Part shown: positions 34,375 to 44,022 of the stretch, piece after piece | How the letters are laid out: the number at the start of each line of letters is the position of its first letter | Numbering within the stretch: the stretch's first letter is position 1 | From: Nodosilinea sp. FACHB-131 | Lineage (GTDB): Bacteria; Cyanobacteriota; Cyanobacteriia; Phormidesmidales; Phormidesmidaceae | Length of the DNA: 64,000 bases | Assembly: GCF_014695395.1 (NCBI RefSeq) | Contig: NZ_JACJOF010000036.1 | Span: 1-64,000 of the forward strand | Direction of reading: 5' to 3' | Translations under genes and position numbers: made by a program | The notes under the pieces: generated by a model | The model's database searches: none | Told to the model about the DNA's origin: nothing | Seen by the model: the letters and a program-made list of their open reading frames with translations, nothing else

Positions 34375-34588
34375 GGGTTGCCCAAGCTTTACCTGGCCCG
34401 ATCGGTTCCTTGGCGCTAGGCCAATTAATTCTTGACGGACTGTATTGCAGAATGCAACGGCCCTGGCCCGGTTTTGAAAAACATTCAGCAGAATCAGGGC
34501 CGCCCTGGGTCGCTCAGTTACCCTGATACCTCTGGTCAGATCATTTCTGCTCCAGACTATCTGGCCGACTAAGGCCAAAGGAAACAGC

Positions 34589-34951
34589 GTGAGTTCTCAC
34601 CCTCAGCCCCGCATTGTCCACCTCGACATGCTCGACACCGACTACGCCAAAATAGCGGCCGGGGAGCCCATCCCCGAGGCAAAAAAGCAGCGACTCTCCC
34701 AGGACAGCTACGACTTTACCCGTCTGGGTCAGCACATTGCCCGCTACCGCCACGGCGGACTTGACGAGCAGGGGCAAGACGACATTCTCTGTACCCTAGG
34801 CACCACCGCTGGGCTATTTACCCTGGCCGATGTTGAGGATATGAACGATCGCCTTCGTCAAACCGGCCGCTTTTACCTCACCCCCGGCGAGCGTCAGCAG
34901 GTGATCAACTGGTTGGTGGATGAACTGGGGGTCGATTTAGAGGGCGAATAG
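34589..34951 (+). CDS. Small conserved-looking cytoplasmic protein, unknown
   Basis: 120 residues from GTG 34589, with AAAGGAAA upstream as a good ribosome site. The protein is soluble and acidic, without membrane segment or signal. Phrases such as YDFTRLGQHIARYRHGG and LTPGERQQVINWLVDELGVD give it a regular helical character. No family was recognised. It lies alone between def and chlP. Confidence 0.6.
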   Translation: MSSHPQPRIVHLDMLDTDYAKIAAGEPIPEAKKQRLSQDSYDFTRLGQHIARYRHGGLDEQGQDDILCTLGTTAGLFTLADVEDMNDRLRQTGRFYLTPGERQQVINWLVDELGVDLEGE

Positions 34952-35116
34952 ATTGAGTTTTCGGCAAGAGCGCCTGTGCTACGTCTGAAGCCTGAAAGCT
35001 GAGAGTAGCTCTGCACCCAACAGCGGTAACTGTCCCTAGGCGCCATAGAATTATATCTGGCCAACGAATAGATTGCCGCCCGCCGCCTGTGACTCAATGT
35101 AAACGAGTATTTCAAT

Positions 35117-35140
35117 CGGGTTACAACCCGCACGAGCGGG
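35117..35140. promoter_or_regulatory. Overlapping dyads upstream of chlP
   Basis: CGGGTT-AC-AACCCG (35117-35130) and CCCGC-ACGA-GCGGG (35127-35140) share the CCCG segment, so only one could fold at a time as RNA. They lie 67-90 nt before the chlP start. Confidence 0.35.
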
Positions 35141-35206
35141 CCAAAATGCCTGAAATCCCGTGATACGATTCATCCGTAGCTTTTTGCAAGAGTGGAGTAG
35201 GTATCC

Positions 35207-36442
35207 TTGGTACTTCGGGTAGCAGTAGTAGGATCAGGTCCAGCAGGCTCCTCGGCTGCTGAGACATTAGTCAAAGCCGGTATTGAAACGTACCTGTTCG
35301 AGCGCAAGCTCGACAACGCCAAGCCTTGTGGTGGGGCCATTCCCCTGTGCATGGTCGAAGAATTTGATTTGCCGCCTGAAATCATCGATCGCCGCGTGCG
35401 CAAGATGAAGATGATCTCCCCCTCAAACGTTGAGGTCAACATCGGCGCCACCCTCAAAGACGATGAGTATATTGGCATGTGCCGCCGCGAGGTGATGGAC
35501 GGGTTTTTGCGCGATCGCGCCGCCCAGCATGGCGCCAAGCTGATTAACGGCACCGTTCACACCCTCGAAATCCCCACTACCGAGACGGGAGCCTATACCC
35601 TCCATTACACCGAGCACCGCGAAGATGGTCTGGTGGGTGACAACAAGTCGCTCCAGGTAGACCTAGTAATTGGGGCCGATGGGGCCAACTCCCGCGTCGC
35701 CAAGGCGATTAAGGCTGGCGACTACAACTATGCGATCGCCTTCCAAGAGCGCATTCGCCTGCCTGAAGACAAAATGGCCTACTACGAAGACCTGGCCGAG
35801 ATGTACGTGGGTAACGACGTTTCCCCCGACTTCTACGCCTGGGTGTTTCCCAAGTATGACCACGTCGCCGTGGGCACCGGCACCATGCGGGTGAACCAGG
35901 CTAAGATCAAGGGCCTCCAGGCGGGCATCCGGGCCCGTGCCGCCAAGCGTCTAGAGGGTGGCGAAATTATCAAAGTAGAAGCCCACCCCATCCCTGAGCA
36001 CCCCAGACCCCGTCGCGTTGTCGGTCGCGTGGCTCTGGTCGGCGATGCCGCCGGTACCGTCACCAAGTCCTCTGGTGAGGGCATCTACTTCGCCGCCAAG
36101 TCGGCCCGCATGTGCGCCGAAACCATTGTGGAATTCTCCAACAACGGCCAGCGCATCCCTACCGAAGATGACCTCAAGGTTTACCTGAAGCGCTGGGATA
36201 AGCAGTACGGCATTACCTACAAGGTGTTGGATCTGCTGCAAACGGTGTTCTACCGTTCCGACGCCACCCGCGAGGCTTTCGTCGAAATGTGCTCTGACAT
36301 TGATGTACAGAAGCTCACCTTTGACAGCTACCTCTACAAAACTGTGGTGCCCGCTAACCCCCTGGTGCAGATGAAAATCACCGCCAAGACCATGGGCAGC
36401 CTGATTCGCGGCCATGCGCTAGCGCCGACTCGGAGCTGGTAG
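35207..36442 (+). CDS. chlP: Geranylgeranyl reductase
   Basis: 411 residues. It reduces the geranylgeranyl group to phytyl for chlorophyll a, tocopherol and phylloquinone. The FAD Rossmann motif VAVVGSGPAGSSAAETL opens the protein, followed by the near-invariant KPCGGAIPLCMVEEFDLP, IGADGANSRVAKAIKAGDY and GDAAGTVTKSSGEGIYFA. The start is TTG at 35207 (MVLRVAVVG, the usual family start), with GGAG upstream. It is monocistronic with a strong terminator. Confidence 0.97.
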   Translation: MVLRVAVVGSGPAGSSAAETLVKAGIETYLFERKLDNAKPCGGAIPLCMVEEFDLPPEIIDRRVRKMKMISPSNVEVNIGATLKDDEYIGMCRREVMDGFLRDRAAQHGAKLINGTVHTLEIPTTETGAYTLHYTEHREDGLVGDNKSLQVDLVIGADGANSRVAKAIKAGDYNYAIAFQERIRLPEDKMAYYEDLAEMYVGNDVSPDFYAWVFPKYDHVAVGTGTMRVNQAKIKGLQAGIRARAAKRLEGGEIIKVEAHPIPEHPRPRRVVGRVALVGDAAGTVTKSSGEGIYFAAKSARMCAETIVEFSNNGQRIPTEDDLKVYLKRWDKQYGITYKVLDLLQTVFYRSDATREAFVEMCSDIDVQKLTFDSYLYKTVVPANPLVQMKITAKTMGSLIRGHALAPTRSW

Positions 36443-36480
36443 TGGGCGATCGCTCAGTTTCTTTCTAACCCCCTAGGTTG

Positions 36481-36516
36481 ACTGGCTTTGGCAATAATTT
36501 GTCAAAGCCAGTTTTT
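36481..36516 (+). terminator. Intrinsic terminator of chlP
   Basis: ACTGGCTTTG (36481-36490) pairs exactly with CAAAGCCAGT (36503-36512), followed by TTTT. It sits 38 nt after the chlP stop. The best intrinsic terminator in the window. Confidence 0.85.
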
Positions 36517-36557
36517 GTATTTTTAAGACTTTCAAAAACCTGGCGTCTTAGCTTCTC

Positions 36558-36941
36558 CTATACCAAACCCAAACTTTGCCGTGCTGCTTGTCGTACCTCA
36601 GCACACAGCTCATACATTTCAGTCGCGACTTCCTCATCGGCGAAAAAGCCTGGATATCGCACTTCAACAGCAGCCATTGTTAGGTCCGTCAGTGCCTTTT
36701 CCCACTGCTGCCAGGTTGGTTCAAGCGGCAGCAGAGATTTCAACAAGACACGTAAATCGTGGATCTTGCTGAAGGAAATATCGGCTTCATAGAGGCGAGC
36801 TTTGAAGTACTTTTCGACACACTGCTGAGCATGAAAGCAGACGGAATCATAGTTTGGAGCTTGAGTGGCCTCAAGTTCTCGCCCAGCAGTAATAAAATCT
36901 CCTTCAGCTTTATCAACCCACTCTTGGGTACGCGGCTTCAT
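36558..36941 (-). CDS. HEPN-domain protein (HEPN/MNT pair)
   Basis: 127 residues from ATG 36941; an earlier in-frame start lies within the partner gene. TQEWVDKAEGDFITAGRELE, DSVCFHAQQCVEKYFKARLY and KIHDLRVLL are typical of HEPN proteins encoded beside minimal nucleotidyltransferases. In studied pairs the HEPN member is an RNase-type toxin. It overlaps the MNT gene by 29 nt. Confidence 0.88.
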   Translation of the reverse strand: MKPRTQEWVDKAEGDFITAGRELEATQAPNYDSVCFHAQQCVEKYFKARLYEADISFSKIHDLRVLLKSLLPLEPTWQQWEKALTDLTMAAVEVRYPGFFADEEVATEMYELCAEVRQAARQSLGLV

Positions 36942-37242
36942 GCAAGACCCTACCTTTCTCACAAATCTCTTGGATAAAAAAGTCTCCCAGTTCAAGGCGT
37001 TGTCGTAATTGCTCAGGAGTTCGGGCCATTAAATCGACCGCAAAATCGGGATCAGTAACCCTAAGAATTTCTGAAGCCTTGCGAAACGAATGGCCTTCAA
37101 AGGGTAAGACTACTAAGAGATCTACATCAGAATCTTCGGTGGGCTCGCCATAGGCATAGGAGCCAAACAGAATAATACGATCGGGGTTGAACTGCTCAGC
37201 AATTTGCCAACCCAGTGCTTCGATTTGCTGCATGTCAACCAT
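36913..37242 (-). CDS. Minimal nucleotidyltransferase (MNT antitoxin)
   Basis: 109 residues. The nucleotidyltransferase signature GSYAYGEPTEDSDVDLLVVL contains the GS and the DxD metal pair. In known HEPN/MNT systems this protein adenylylates or otherwise neutralises the HEPN toxin. It starts at ATG 37242 (or 37233) and is first in the two-gene unit. The unit sits between the chlP and guaB3 terminators. Confidence 0.9.
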   Translation of the reverse strand: MVDMQQIEALGWQIAEQFNPDRIILFGSYAYGEPTEDSDVDLLVVLPFEGHSFRKASEILRVTDPDFAVDLMARTPEQLRQRLELGDFFIQEICEKGRVLHEAAYPRVG

Positions 37243-37320
37243 GGGTTGTCTCCAGCTGTTTCACCAATTCTGCCACGGCTGCCATCAATAAAAAAGCTGG
37301 AGAGGCCGAGAACTTCCATA

Positions 37321-37364
37321 AAAAAATGGCTCTTGAGAATCTAGAGTCCCAAAAGCCATTTTTT
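37321..37364 (-). terminator. Bidirectional-looking terminator of guaB3
   Basis: AAAAAATGGCT (37321-37331) pairs with AGCCATTTTTT (37354-37364). The A-run and T-run flank the stem, so it could end transcripts in both directions; it lies 28 nt after the guaB3 stop. Confidence 0.75.
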
Positions 37365-37391
37365 AAGCAAATAAATCTCCGCTGAATTGAC

Positions 37392-38555
37392 TTATTTACC
37401 CATGCCGAGCTGCTGGGCTTTCTGGTACACCTTACCCTCGGTCAGTAGTGAGGGAGCAATCACGACCTCTACCTGCTGCATCTCCTTCAGGTCTTTGGCA
37501 CCTAGGGTGCCCATGCTAGTTTGCAGCGCCCCTAGGAAGTTGTGGGTGCCGTCGTCTAGTCCGGCGGGACCGCGCAGAATTTGCTCCAGACTACCGGTGG
37601 TGCCCACTTTGATGCGGGTGCCCCGGGGCAGCACCGGGCTGGGAGTGGCCATCCCCCAGTGGAAGCCGCGACCTGGCGCTTCGGCAGCGCGGGCAAAGGG
37701 TGAGCCAATCATCACCCCATCAGCTCCGCAGGCGATGCACTTGCAAATGTCGCCGCCGGTAACCAAGCCACCATCGGCAACGATCGCCACATAGCGCCCA
37801 GTTTCAGCAAAGAAATCGTCGCGGGCGGCAGCACAGTCGGCCACAGCAGTCGCTTGGGGAATGCCAATGCCCAGCACCCCGCGGGAGGTACAGGCGGCAC
37901 CGGGGCCAATGCCCACCATGACGGCGGCGGCCCCAGCCTTCATCAAATTGAGGGCGACTTCGTAGGTGACGCAGTTGCCCAAGATCACCGGCATGGGCAT
38001 CTCAGCGCAGAAAGCGGCCAGATCGAGGGGGCTAATGTCTGCCGGAGACAGGTGGGCGGTAGAGACTACCGTGGCCTGCACAAACACTAGGTCTGCACCG
38101 GCTTCGGCCACTGTCGTGCCAAACCGAGCCGCCCCAGCGGGGGTGAGGCTCACGGCAGCCACCCCGCCTCCGGCCTTAATGGCTTGAATACGCTTGGTGA
38201 TCAACTCGGGTTTGATCGGTTCGGCGTAGAGGGTTTGCATCAGACCAACAAACTCCTCTTTGCCCACCGAGGCAATTTTGTCGAGGATGGGGTTGGGGTC
38301 GTCGTAGCGGGTTTGAATGCCCTCTAGGTTGAGCACACCTAAGGCCCCAAGCTCTGAGAGCCGAATGGCCATGCCCACATCGACTACGCCATCCATAGCG
38401 CTAGCGATAATGGGAATCTCACGCTCAATGCCGCCAATTTGCCAACGGGTGTCGGCCAGACTTGGGTCCAGGGTGCGAGGCCCAGGCACCAGGGCAATTT
38501 CGTCAATGCCGTACGCTCTACGGACTACTTTGCCACGACCAAGTTGTATATTCAC
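37392..38555 (-). CDS. guaB3: GuaB3-type IMP dehydrogenase-related protein
   Basis: 387 residues, GTG start ([25 protein letters not shown]). A TIM barrel without the CBS pair of classical GuaB. The cysteine loop is [17 protein letters not shown], and the phosphate site [15 protein letters not shown]. Cyanobacterial GuaB3 proteins are linked to IMP oxidation to XMP for GMP synthesis. It diverges from ktrA. Confidence 0.92.
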   Translation of the reverse strand: MNIQLGRGKVVRRAYGIDEIALVPGPRTLDPSLADTRWQIGGIEREIPIIASAMDGVVDVGMAIRLSELGALGVLNLEGIQTRYDDPNPILDKIASVGKEEFVGLMQTLYAEPIKPELITKRIQAIKAGGGVAAVSLTPAGAARFGTTVAEAGADLVFVQATVVSTAHLSPADISPLDLAAFCAEMPMPVILGNCVTYEVALNLMKAGAAAVMVGIGPGAACTSRGVLGIGIPQATAVADCAAARDDFFAETGRYVAIVADGGLVTGGDICKCIACGADGVMIGSPFARAAEAPGRGFHWGMATPSPVLPRGTRIKVGTTGSLEQILRGPAGLDDGTHNFLGALQTSMGTLGAKDLKEMQQVEVVIAPSLLTEGKVYQKAQQLGMGK

Positions 38556-38726
38556 GTCCCTACTTTACCCTCTGGGCCAAAACCATTAGGTTAGCCTAGC
38601 AAAAAAGAATTCTCGCCGTACAGCTATTGGGCTGAACCCCACTGATACTGGGGATACAGTGGTGAGTGATAAGATCTGATAGGTCTGGGCGCAGAGCAAT
38701 ATGTTTAACGAGGTAAAAAACTGGTT

Positions 38727-39431
38727 GTGAATTTGTCATCGCTGACGTTTTTGCGCAAAATGCGATCGCCCCATCGTCAGTTTGCCGTGATTGGTTTAGG
38801 GCGGTTTGGACGGGCAGTGTGCGCTACCCTCAACAACCTGGGTTACGAAGTGCTGGCTGTCGACACCAACGAGGTCCATGTCAGCCAGGCTCTAACTGAC
38901 CAGATTGCTGCCCATGCCCTCCAGCTCGACAGTACCCAACCCTCGGCTCTCCGCGAAGCGGGCATCACCGACTTTGATACGGTAATTGTGGCAATTGGCA
39001 ACTATGTCGAAGAAAGCATTATCACCACCCTCAACCTAAAGGAAGCGGGGGTTAAAAACGTAGTTGCTAAGGCGTCCTCAGAGATCCACGGTAAGCTGCT
39101 CGATCGCGTCGGCGCCGATCATGTCGTATTTCCAGAGCACGAGATGGGCTGTGAGCTGGCGCGATCGCTGACCACCCCCGGCATTCTCGATCGCTTCGAT
39201 ATCGATCCTAATCACTGCATTGCCGAGATCATCGTGCCCCAGGCCTTTGATCAAAAAACCATTGTTGACCTCGACCTGCGCAACCGCTACGAGCTCACCC
39301 TGTTGGCGATCAGCCAAGACAACGAGCCCGACCAGTTTGAGATTAACCCCAGCCCTGTCACCCGGCTTAAAGCAGGAGGGCTGATGGTAGTAATCGGCAG
39401 CAATAAAGGCCTAGAGCGTCTACCGGTGTAG
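38727..39431 (+). CDS. ktrA: K+ uptake regulatory subunit KtrA
   Basis: 234 residues, GTG start (MNLSSLTFLRK, a conserved cyanobacterial N-terminus, which favours it over the downstream ATG). RCK-N Rossmann domain FAVIGLGRFGRAVCATL with the acidic end at VDTNEVH, then an RCK-C domain. It gates the KtrB pore by nucleotide binding. KtrB is not adjacent. anmK follows after 3 nt. Confidence 0.93.
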   Translation: MNLSSLTFLRKMRSPHRQFAVIGLGRFGRAVCATLNNLGYEVLAVDTNEVHVSQALTDQIAAHALQLDSTQPSALREAGITDFDTVIVAIGNYVEESIITTLNLKEAGVKNVVAKASSEIHGKLLDRVGADHVVFPEHEMGCELARSLTTPGILDRFDIDPNHCIAEIIVPQAFDQKTIVDLDLRNRYELTLLAISQDNEPDQFEINPSPVTRLKAGGLMVVIGSNKGLERLPV

Positions 39432-39434
39432 CCC

Positions 39435-40607
39435 ATGCGCGTGATTGGACTAATTAGCGGCACCTCTGTTGACGGCATTGATGCCGCCCTGGTTGAGCTG
39501 GAGGGGCAGGGCTACGACCTAACGGTGTCGTTGATTGAGGGGCTGACCTACCCCTACCCCGACGATCTGCGTCGGCAGATTTTGGCGCTGTGTGCGGGGG
39601 AAGCGATCGCCCTCGACCAGCTAGCTGCCCTCGACGATGCCGTGGCTGAGACCTTCGCGGCGGCGGCCCAGGCGCTAACTGCCCAAGCTGGCCCCGCCGA
39701 CCTGATTGCCTCTCACGGGCAGACGGTGTTTCACCGTCCGGTGGGTCGCCCGGCACTGCCCGATCAGGGGCCAACGCGGCTGGCCTATACGCTGCAACTG
39801 GGGCGTGGGGTGGCGATTGCCCAACAGACTGGCCTGCCTACGGTCAGCAACTTTCGTCAAGCTGATGTCGAGGCTGGGGGCGAAGGAGCACCGCTCGCGC
39901 TGATCGTCGATCTCTGCTTGCTCAGCCACCCCACCGAGCGGCGCTGCGTGCAAAACCTGGGCGGTATTGGCAATGTCGCCTACCTACCCGCCTGGAATCG
40001 CCAGGACAGCGCACCCAAAGTGCTGGGCTGGGATACAGGACCGGCCAATTCTCTGATTGACATAGCGGTGCACAACCTATCGGCAGGGGCGCTCACCTAC
40101 GATGTTGACGGTGCTTGGGCGGCCCAGGGCAAGCCCTGCTTACCGCTGGTCAGTCGGTGGTTGGCGCACCCCTACTTCACTCAGCCGCCGCCAAAATCTA
40201 CCGGGCGTGAGCTGTTTGGCTGGGAATTTTTCAAGCATTGCCGTCAGGATGCCCAGGAGGAAGGACTAGGGCCGCAGGATTTGGTGGCGACTCTGACCGA
40301 GTTCACCGCGGCCTCGGTAGCCCACGAGTACCGCACCTTTTTGCCTGCCCTACCCGATCGCCTGCTAGTGTGCGGCGGCGGTAGCCAAAATCCAGTGCTG
40401 ATGGCGCGGCTTCAGGCGCGGCTGCCTGAGGTTGTGGTGCAGACCACCGACGCGGTGGGATTGTCAGCTAGCTATAGGGAGGCGATCGCCTTTGCGGTAC
40501 TCGGCTACTGGCATCGGCAGGGTTTTCCTGGCAACTTGCCCACAGTAACTGGAGCCAGTCGCTCCGTTGTGCTTGGGCACGGCAATGATATTGCCCCGCC
40601 TCGCTAG
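39435..40607 (+). CDS. anmK: Anhydro-N-acetylmuramic acid kinase
   Basis: 390 residues. It phosphorylates and opens 1,6-anhydroMurNAc released by peptidoglycan turnover. ASKHA-fold phosphate motifs are [39 protein letters not shown] and [17 protein letters not shown]. Co-transcription with ktrA is likely from the 3-nt gap. Confidence 0.94.
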   Translation: MRVIGLISGTSVDGIDAALVELEGQGYDLTVSLIEGLTYPYPDDLRRQILALCAGEAIALDQLAALDDAVAETFAAAAQALTAQAGPADLIASHGQTVFHRPVGRPALPDQGPTRLAYTLQLGRGVAIAQQTGLPTVSNFRQADVEAGGEGAPLALIVDLCLLSHPTERRCVQNLGGIGNVAYLPAWNRQDSAPKVLGWDTGPANSLIDIAVHNLSAGALTYDVDGAWAAQGKPCLPLVSRWLAHPYFTQPPPKSTGRELFGWEFFKHCRQDAQEEGLGPQDLVATLTEFTAASVAHEYRTFLPALPDRLLVCGGGSQNPVLMARLQARLPEVVVQTTDAVGLSASYREAIAFAVLGYWHRQGFPGNLPTVTGASRSVVLGHGNDIAPPR

Positions 40608-40754
40608 GTTAAAGGGTTGACGAGGCCCATACCCCAGTCTGAGCAATAGGGCGTATGCTTGAGAGGCACGGGACAGAGGACAGCGGGCTATGCCGGACAT
40701 CAGCAGCGACACAACCGATGTCCCAGGCTATGTCAAAGGCTGAGGGAGCATTGT

Positions 40755-41216
40755 GTGGACCATAGCTTTTTAATTGAGCCTGGCCGGTGGACGCTCCAGG
40801 GCAGCTGGATGGAGCGCGATCGGCTGCCTACGCCAGTGAAAGGTAAAATTCTAGTCGCCTGGAGTCGCGACGACTGGTTCACGATGGTGATGAAGCTGGC
40901 TTTGCCCGATACCCAGCCCAACGAGATGGCGCTTCAGTACCGAGGTCGGTTGACCAGCGGCGACTGCCAGTATACTTTTGTGCTGCAGCACAGCCTGCTG
41001 GGTCGGGTAGAAGGCGAGGGCTGGGTGGCTCCTGACTCGATTATTCAGCGCTATTGGGCTCTGGGCGATCGCCAGCGCCGCACAGGGTTTGAAACTCTAT
41101 ATCGCCTGGATCACGATCGCTACCACCTCTCTAGCGGCATTATGACCGGCCACTATCTGACCAGCGCTATGGAAGCGACCCTTCACCTGCAGGGAACCTC
41201 AACACCAGGGATGTAA
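40755..41216 (+). CDS. Orphan beta-rich protein, unknown
   Basis: 153 residues from GTG 40755, chosen because GAGGGAG lies six bases before it; a longer frame upstream has low-quality sequence. Alternating strands (RWTLQGSWMERD, GKILVAWSRDDWFTMVMKLAL, GRVEGEGWVAPDSIIQRYWAL, YHLSSGIMTGHYLTSAMEATL) suggest a small antiparallel beta-barrel like a lipocalin. No family was recognised. It may share the ktrA-anmK transcript. Confidence 0.6.
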   Translation: MDHSFLIEPGRWTLQGSWMERDRLPTPVKGKILVAWSRDDWFTMVMKLALPDTQPNEMALQYRGRLTSGDCQYTFVLQHSLLGRVEGEGWVAPDSIIQRYWALGDRQRRTGFETLYRLDHDRYHLSSGIMTGHYLTSAMEATLHLQGTSTPGM

Positions 41217-41593
41217 ACGACCTCTCTATAAGTGCTTTCAGGAGAATGTACTACAGTGAAAACAACACCTTTTAGACGCAGCTGGGCATATTAACTCTAT
41301 GGCCCTTAGCTGTGGGCTGAGCCCAACCCGAGGTATTGCGGGGTGCACAATTGAGATAGATGTTAGTCAGCAGGACGTTGGCGGGCACCATCATTTCCTG
41401 GGCTAACACTACGGATGCCACGATTGGGCTAGCTTCGGTTTGTTGGCCTGCTTGCCAATGAACAGCTCATTGAGTTGAGTAGAGGAGTTAGGTTTTGGGC
41501 TTTAGATCTATCGCCGCCCCTAGTTTAGACTCTGCTTCGCTGCACACCCCTTGCCTTGCCTGCCCCTCCCTGCCTTCTGGCTAATACCGTTCT
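41217..41593. other. Intergenic region before Ser/Thr kinase
   Basis: No gene, repeat or strong hairpin was seen. It presumably holds the kinase promoter. Confidence 0.5.
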
Positions 41594-43135
41594 ATGGCTG
41601 ACTCCAACCTGGGCTGTAAACTGGCAAATCGCTACGAATTACTAGAACCGATTGGCCAGGGTTCGATGGGTCGGGTGTATCTAGCCGAAGATCTGCTGCT
41701 GGGCAGCGTGAAGGTAGCCATTAAGCTGCTTTCCCAAACCTTGCCCGGCGAAAAAATGCGCGATCGCTTCATGCAGGAGGCCATGACCTGTGCTCAGCTG
41801 GGCCAAAAAAGCATCCACGTCGTGCGGGTTACCGACTATGGCGTCAGCGACGAAGGGGTGCCTTTCTATGTGATGGAATATCTACAGGGGCAAAGCCTCA
41901 GCCATCTGCTCAATCTTCAGCCCTTGCCTATGCCTCGATTTTTGGGTCTGATCCGACAAATTTGCTTAGGTCTTCAAACTGCCCACGAAGGCATTATTCT
42001 CAAGACCCAGCCTGAGCCGGTGCCCATTATTCACCGAGACATCAAGCCCAGCAACATCATGATTGTGCAAGACCCTACTTTAGGGGAACTGGCGAAGATC
42101 TTAGACTTTGGCATTGCCAAACTCATGCAGGTCGATAGCGATCAGACCAACTGCTTTATGGGGACTCTGGCCTACGCTTCTCCTGAGCAAATGGAAGGTC
42201 GCGAACTCGACGGTCGTTCCGACATCTACAGCCTTGGGATCATGATGTTTCAAATGCTGACTGGCCATCTACCCCTCCGGGCCAGCAGCCATACCTTTGG
42301 CGGTTGGTATAAGGTGCACCAGACCCAGTCGCCCAAGTTGATGAGCGAGGTGGCCAGCGGCATTAAAATTCCTAAGCTGCTCGAAGACTTGGTGATGAGC
42401 TGTATGGCTAAGCTTGCCGAGGAGCGCCCCCAGAGCACCCAGGAAATTTTGCAGATTCTAGAGCCGCTCCAATCCCGCTACGTCAACGGTTTTCGCATTA
42501 GCCAGCGGATTAGCACCACCCTCAACCGGGTGCCGGTTACTCGCCAGCCGACGGCCACCGAATCGCTTAAGGACGACCAGGTTTGCAAGCTAACCGTGTG
42601 GCCTGCCGCTAAGCCCATAGCCGAAATTGTTTTTCCTCACTCGCTGCCCACCAGTCAGGGACCACTGGCTACCCTATGGGCGATGATGCCCGAAACTGAA
42701 ATCAACCGGCGGCTGGTCAGCACCCGCTACAACACCTTTATCTGCACCATGGCTCCCCATCCCATGATGCTCTGGCTAACGGTGCTCTACAGCAGCTCCC
42801 ATGGCGCGCGCTGGCTGCCCTGCTATCTCGATCTCAAAACGGCTTTGGGCCAGGATATGGCCGGGCTGCTGGGCAAAACTGGCACCTATAAGCTGCTGCT
42901 CTTTGCCCTGGAGAACCCGCGCCCCTGTGCCCATGTGTTGAGCTGTAGTGTCTCTGACCCCCAGCGCAGTCTGCTCCAGGAGTGGGCGCTGACCGCTCGC
43001 AGTCGCCCCTCTACCGGGGCGATCGCCACCAGCCGCGACCTGTTGCGCAATGAACTACAGACCAAGCTTAAAGCCAAGGTGCTGCAAAAGCTGGAGTCGA
43101 TCTACGTCGATACAGGCTCTAGCCTCTCTGACTGA
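41594..43135 (+). CDS. Ser/Thr protein kinase
   Basis: 513 residues. An active-looking Hanks kinase in the first ~290 residues: Gly loop IGQGSMGRVYLAED, VAIKLL lysine, catalytic HRDIKPSN, DFG in ILDFGIAKL, and ASPEQMEG. The C-terminal ~220 residues have no recognised domain and no PASTA repeats or membrane helix, so it is cytoplasmic. Substrates are unknown. The convergent neighbour is a universal stress protein. Confidence 0.93.
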   Translation: MADSNLGCKLANRYELLEPIGQGSMGRVYLAEDLLLGSVKVAIKLLSQTLPGEKMRDRFMQEAMTCAQLGQKSIHVVRVTDYGVSDEGVPFYVMEYLQGQSLSHLLNLQPLPMPRFLGLIRQICLGLQTAHEGIILKTQPEPVPIIHRDIKPSNIMIVQDPTLGELAKILDFGIAKLMQVDSDQTNCFMGTLAYASPEQMEGRELDGRSDIYSLGIMMFQMLTGHLPLRASSHTFGGWYKVHQTQSPKLMSEVASGIKIPKLLEDLVMSCMAKLAEERPQSTQEILQILEPLQSRYVNGFRISQRISTTLNRVPVTRQPTATESLKDDQVCKLTVWPAAKPIAEIVFPHSLPTSQGPLATLWAMMPETEINRRLVSTRYNTFICTMAPHPMMLWLTVLYSSSHGARWLPCYLDLKTALGQDMAGLLGKTGTYKLLLFALENPRPCAHVLSCSVSDPQRSLLQEWALTARSRPSTGAIATSRDLLRNELQTKLKAKVLQKLESIYVDTGSSLSD

Positions 43136-43149
43136 AGCCCCAGACCTGT

Positions 43150-44022
43150 TTAAGTAGGGAAAAACAGCACCGGATGCCAGCTGCTGCGCAGAATTTCGCG
43201 GGTGAGGCTAGGGGCTGACCACTTGAGAATGCCGCCAAGGTTGCTAGAACAGGTGGCGATCGCTCCGATATCGTGCATTTCGGCCGTTTTCAAAATTTCT
43301 ATTAAGGGGCTGCCCTCAACGACGGTGGTGTTGACGACTAAATTGAGGGCAGCTAGCTCTGACTGAAGCTGGTCAAGTTCCTGTTCAGCCTGCTTCAGGG
43401 AATTATCGCCCCGCAACTCCCGGCGCACGTTTTCATCGACAACCCACACCAAGCGAACCCGCTCTAGCACTGAGTTGGGGTTGTTTTTCACCTGCTGCTG
43501 AATTTTTTTGAGCAAGCTTTTACCTCCCTGGGTGCCGTTGTAGGGCACCAGCAGGTAGCGGAATAGGTGAGCACAGCGCAGCTTTAGCTCAGCGGTAGTG
43601 TAGGTTGACACGAGCTGGGGCCGCAAAATAACGACGGGAATCGTTGTCTTTTCGGCTAAATTGGCGGTAGTGCTACCAAACAGTTTCTCTTCCAGCAGCG
43701 TGCGGGTCGGGCTGCCTAAAAAAATCACGTCGCTCTGGTGCTTTTTGGCCAAACGCAAAATGCTCTCGCTGGCGCGCCCCATCTGTACCTCAACGGTCAC
43801 ATCGATATCGTTGGGCAAATCGCGCAGCAGGGCCTGCAAGCGCTGTCGGGGTTTTTCTAGCAGCTCTGGGCTGTTTCGCGGAATCTCCCGCTCGCTGTCT
43901 ACTGAGACACTGTGAAAAAACACTAGAGACTTGAACCCTCCAGCAGCGAGACTCGGCACAAACTGAGCGAGACGGTAGATACCATCAGTAAAGTCAGTAC
44001 AAATGAGCGCGCGCTGAAACAT
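43150..44022 (-). CDS. Tandem universal stress protein
   Basis: 290 residues from ATG 44022 (MFQRALICTDFTDG); an upstream in-frame TTG is rejected. Two UspA folds. The first has VIFLGSPTRTLLEEKLFGSTTANLAEKTTIPVVIL (in parts), which resembles the G-2x-G-9x-G nucleotide motif but with changes. The second (FRYLLVPYNGTQGGKSL to HPVLFFPT) is more divergent. It likely binds adenine nucleotides or proteins under stress. Confidence 0.82.
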   Translation of the reverse strand: MFQRALICTDFTDGIYRLAQFVPSLAAGGFKSLVFFHSVSVDSEREIPRNSPELLEKPRQRLQALLRDLPNDIDVTVEVQMGRASESILRLAKKHQSDVIFLGSPTRTLLEEKLFGSTTANLAEKTTIPVVILRPQLVSTYTTAELKLRCAHLFRYLLVPYNGTQGGKSLLKKIQQQVKNNPNSVLERVRLVWVVDENVRRELRGDNSLKQAEQELDQLQSELAALNLVVNTTVVEGSPLIEILKTAEMHDIGAIATCSSNLGGILKWSAPSLTREILRSSWHPVLFFPT

